Below the pieces are notes generated by a model. That model did not search any database, was not told where the DNA came from, and saw nothing but the letters and a program-made list of their open reading frames with translations. Below, piece by piece: positions 61,273 to 64,000 of a stretch of DNA of 64,000 nucleotides (position 1 is the stretch's first letter; every line of letters starts with the position of its first letter). The DNA is taken from contig NW_019773958.1 of NCBI RefSeq assembly GCF_001039355.2, forward strand, positions 894,667-958,666, given 5' to 3'. This stretch comes from Lingula anatina (taxonomy: Eukaryota > Brachiopoda > Lingulata > Lingulida > Lingulidae). The position numbers were made by a program, and so were the translations under genes.

Positions 61273-64000
61273 CTTGACTATTAGTTAGGCGGCTAAGCCA
61301 AAAAATTGTGCAAAAGTTGATAAAAGCATGAAACTTTCCACGATGAATGACCATTGGGTGTTTGTCAATTTTGGATCGGGGGGCAACTCCAAAAATCACA
61401 AGTACCCGGATGAGCAGCTTTCTTAAATTATACTATTTTTCAAATATTTTTATTTATACCCCCCTCCTTTGAAAATTATTCTTTCTTTTTTTTTCATTTC
61501 ATTCCTTTTATTTTTGAGTGTCAAACAAGCTGATAATGATAGGTAAGGATCATGGCTAATTAAAAATCTAAATGAACAGAAAAATCGAAGGCATAAAAAG
61601 TTTTAATTAGAATAATTATACACGTTATAGACTGACTATACTGCTATACTTCATCCTCTGCTGTATGCGTTGGCGGCCATTTTGATTTTTCAATACCAGA
61701 AACATGCTAGTATGCAGTCATTTATCCTACTGTGTTCTTATGACGGGAAATGTGTTCAAAATAGCCACAAATAAATTATATCTGTCAACTCTTGGTTGTT
61801 TTTCTATTTTCATACAGCATCTTGACTATATAAACTGCCTTAATTTCTGTCTCAGCTGCTTAAGCTCGCCATTTGTAATAACCAGTCGGTGGTTATACAC
61901 CTTTTTAGAGTTACTTTTTCACCAGTAGACTGAGACAGGCAGGAATAGTTTACTGCTACATGATTTATTCAATCGACTGTACAGTTCAGGTCTCTGCTCT
62001 CCTTCTCCATCTCTCTCTGTGGTATCTCTAACTATGTCTCTAAATCTCTCAGTCTATCTCTCTTCTGTGGCTTGGTCACTGTTTTTATACTCTATCTTAA
62101 TTTATATTACATTTTAAATGAACTTTCATGACTGACATGTAGGGGCCTAACATGCCATGCCTATATAGGCCTACATTAAAACTTCATTGTATCTACATTT
62201 AAATTATATCTTGATTTACATTTTAACTGAACTTCTCTTTAACTGTCATGCAACATGTCATGCCTATATAGCCTACATTTGAATTATTAAAACTAACACA
62301 TATAGGGCCTATGCATATCTCAGGTATGCAAATTTAGAAGACTATCAGTACTAATTAACGGTTCACTACACCATGGCACAGTCTAAATGTGTAGCATATA
62401 TTCTGATGATGGAGATGTGTTTGTAAACCCTTCTGTAAATAAAACTACCTTGTCAATAAACAAATATCGCCATTCATTATTATTAAGTAAGCAGTATGTT
62501 AGCTGACCGCTCTCTGTCCGATCAAAAGCTATTGTAAGCTATAAGTTGGTCAGAAATCCAAAATGCGACAAGCGTCACTGTTGACACACACTATTGTAAG
62601 TCGAAGTTGCCCAATAAAACAAGAAATGTGGTCTTAACTGCTGACACATTCTATTGTAAGTTGTCCCTACTTGCCCAATAAAACAAAATCACCCCAACGA
62701 AGTCGGTTGTCGCAAACGTCGTTATTGAATTTGCCAGAAAATGAGCTTTCTGTGCATGCGTATTATCGCCGCTTGGAAATATGGCCGCTTTGCCATCAAA
62801 TTCATCTCTATTGACAATTAAGTCATAAAGAGAACGGGAGCTGTCGTTTTGGATTGGTATGCCATTGATATTGGGCATGGAGATATCACCTTTTTACAAT
62901 TATACGAGAGGCTGGCGGCGTCCAGCGATTATCGCCCGGAAAATTTCAGTGACATACCAGATTTTTTTGTAGCAAAAAAGGGTCGATAAGGGCGTCGAGG
63001 TATTTGGTGGGCTGAAGGTCGGACAGGCCACCCACTGAACAGTTTAGCTGCTTCGTGTGAGTCGAAGTAGGCAAAATGGCATCGACCGAAATGACCTTTA
63101 ATAGATTTGGTATTAAGCATATCTTTGCATCATTTTTTTTTACATTTCTGTGAAGTGTTCATAATGCTTAAATATTCTGAGAGTACAAATAAAGACACAC
63201 TGTTTGTTTGATATAGGCCCTATTTGTTTTATTGATTGCTATACCAACAAAATGCATGAAATAACCTTAAATAGATTTGGTAATATGCAGCATATCTATT
63301 CATGACTTTTTTTTTACCTTTCTACGAAGTATTCACAATGCTTTTAATGTTTTGAGTGCATGGATCAAGACTGTTAGTTTAATACATGTTTCTGTGGCAA
63401 ATTTGTGTTTCCAGCTGTGTAATGACAGCATTCCTTTACTTAAGCAGTATTTTTTTTACTGTTATTTTTTCGCCCTCTCACACCGATTTCGGGGTCCCCA
63501 GAGGATGTCATCCATAAAAATAAAAAAGTGTGGCCTAATCTCGATCATAGAAGTAGAGAAAATATAACAGAGTATAGCCATCAGTGAGGTCACGTGATCT
63601 AAAGACAAGCTCAGATATCAGAATAATAGCCATAACTGCCGTTTTTGCACCCTGAGCTTCAGAGATAACTTGACACTAACCTCTTCACTATAGCCTATCT
63701 TCATCGTGTCAAGTTACCTCTGACGAAAATAGTTTGACCTAGTTTATATAAGCCAATCGAATCCAAGTTTCAAAATTTTTCACCAAAGTTTGGTGAAAAC
63801 GCTGATTGGTTGACCGTCAATCGGCAATCCTCGCCTGATTCCGCAAGCTCCATACTAACAACAAAGTTATTGTCGAGTGCGGAGACATCCGAGTAGTTCC
63901 GAGTGCATAACCGTACACAAAAAAAGCATGGCGTCTCCTACGAGTGACTACGTAAAATAATGTGTTAAGTTATCTCTTGATTGTTTGCAAAATATGAGTA
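61273..64000. other. Gene-poor right end
   Basis: No recognised gene. Two minus-strand ORFs (62878-62651, starting MPNINGIPIQNDSSRSLYDL; 63120-62929) have non-repetitive composition but no splice context or family resemblance. Near 63928 an ATG (MASPTSDY, then GTAAAA) in a good start context could begin a plus-strand gene leaving the window. All of these are weak. Confidence 0.35.

Noticed and set aside
1-64000. CRISPR arrays, bacterial operons, rRNA or tRNA genes
   Set aside because: The window is eukaryotic with spliced genes; no spaced direct-repeat array or recognisable RNA gene was seen.

Overview
This window looks like nuclear DNA of a marine invertebrate, perhaps a lophotrochozoan or invertebrate deuterostome; I cannot fix the phylum from sequence alone. 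It is AT-rich and intron-dense, with GT-AG introns whose phases close exactly. It carries many microsatellites and short inverted-repeat transposons. Six single 'n' characters (21903, 24628, 40412, 42865, 44219, 52972) look like contig joins, and several oddities sit on them.

Layout. 2255-11284 (+) is a complete six-exon isthmin-like gene: signal peptide, low-complexity acidic region, TSP1 repeat and AMOP domain. 11285-21902 has no gene I can recognise. 23604 down to 22129 (-) is a mitochondrial HTD2-like hydratase with three exons seen and no terminal exon found. 371 bp away and divergent, 23976-32109 (+) is a complete 15-exon SLC5 sodium/solute cotransporter of 674 aa, closest in motifs to myo-inositol transporters. 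Tail-to-tail with it, 39161 down to 33922 (-) is an 11-exon coiled-coil gene, CCDC170-like, 854 aa. Head-to-head with that starts a small (+) gene (5'UTR exon near 39.55-39.61 kb, coding exons 43402-43647, 56414-56553, 56814-56880) for a 150-aa single-pass membrane protein I do not recognise.

Inside the 12.8-kb intron of that small gene, on the opposite strand and on a contig bounded by two n characters, lie eight exons (51687 down to 44633) of an ASAP-family Arf-GAP. They encode 242 consecutive BAR-domain residues, with no start, PH, Arf-GAP, ankyrin or SH3 part in the window. The same contig carries a 1.9-kb TIR transposon with a 6-bp target duplication and remains of a spliced gene.

57.0-64.0 kb is mostly gene-poor: an ACGTTG-rich palindromic block, 163-bp tandem repeats, one intronless acidic ORF (61272 down to 60865) apparently frameshifted into a second repeat-bearing frame, and a few weak candidate first exons.

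The genes do not form a pathway. What links them is arrangement: two divergent pairs sharing short promoters (HTD2/SLC5 and CCDC170/small gene). The main points for a second look are the boxed-in ASAP fragment, the exon-derived minisatellite of decoy splice donors in the SLC5 gene, the near-identical 640-bp duplication at an n, and the transposon.
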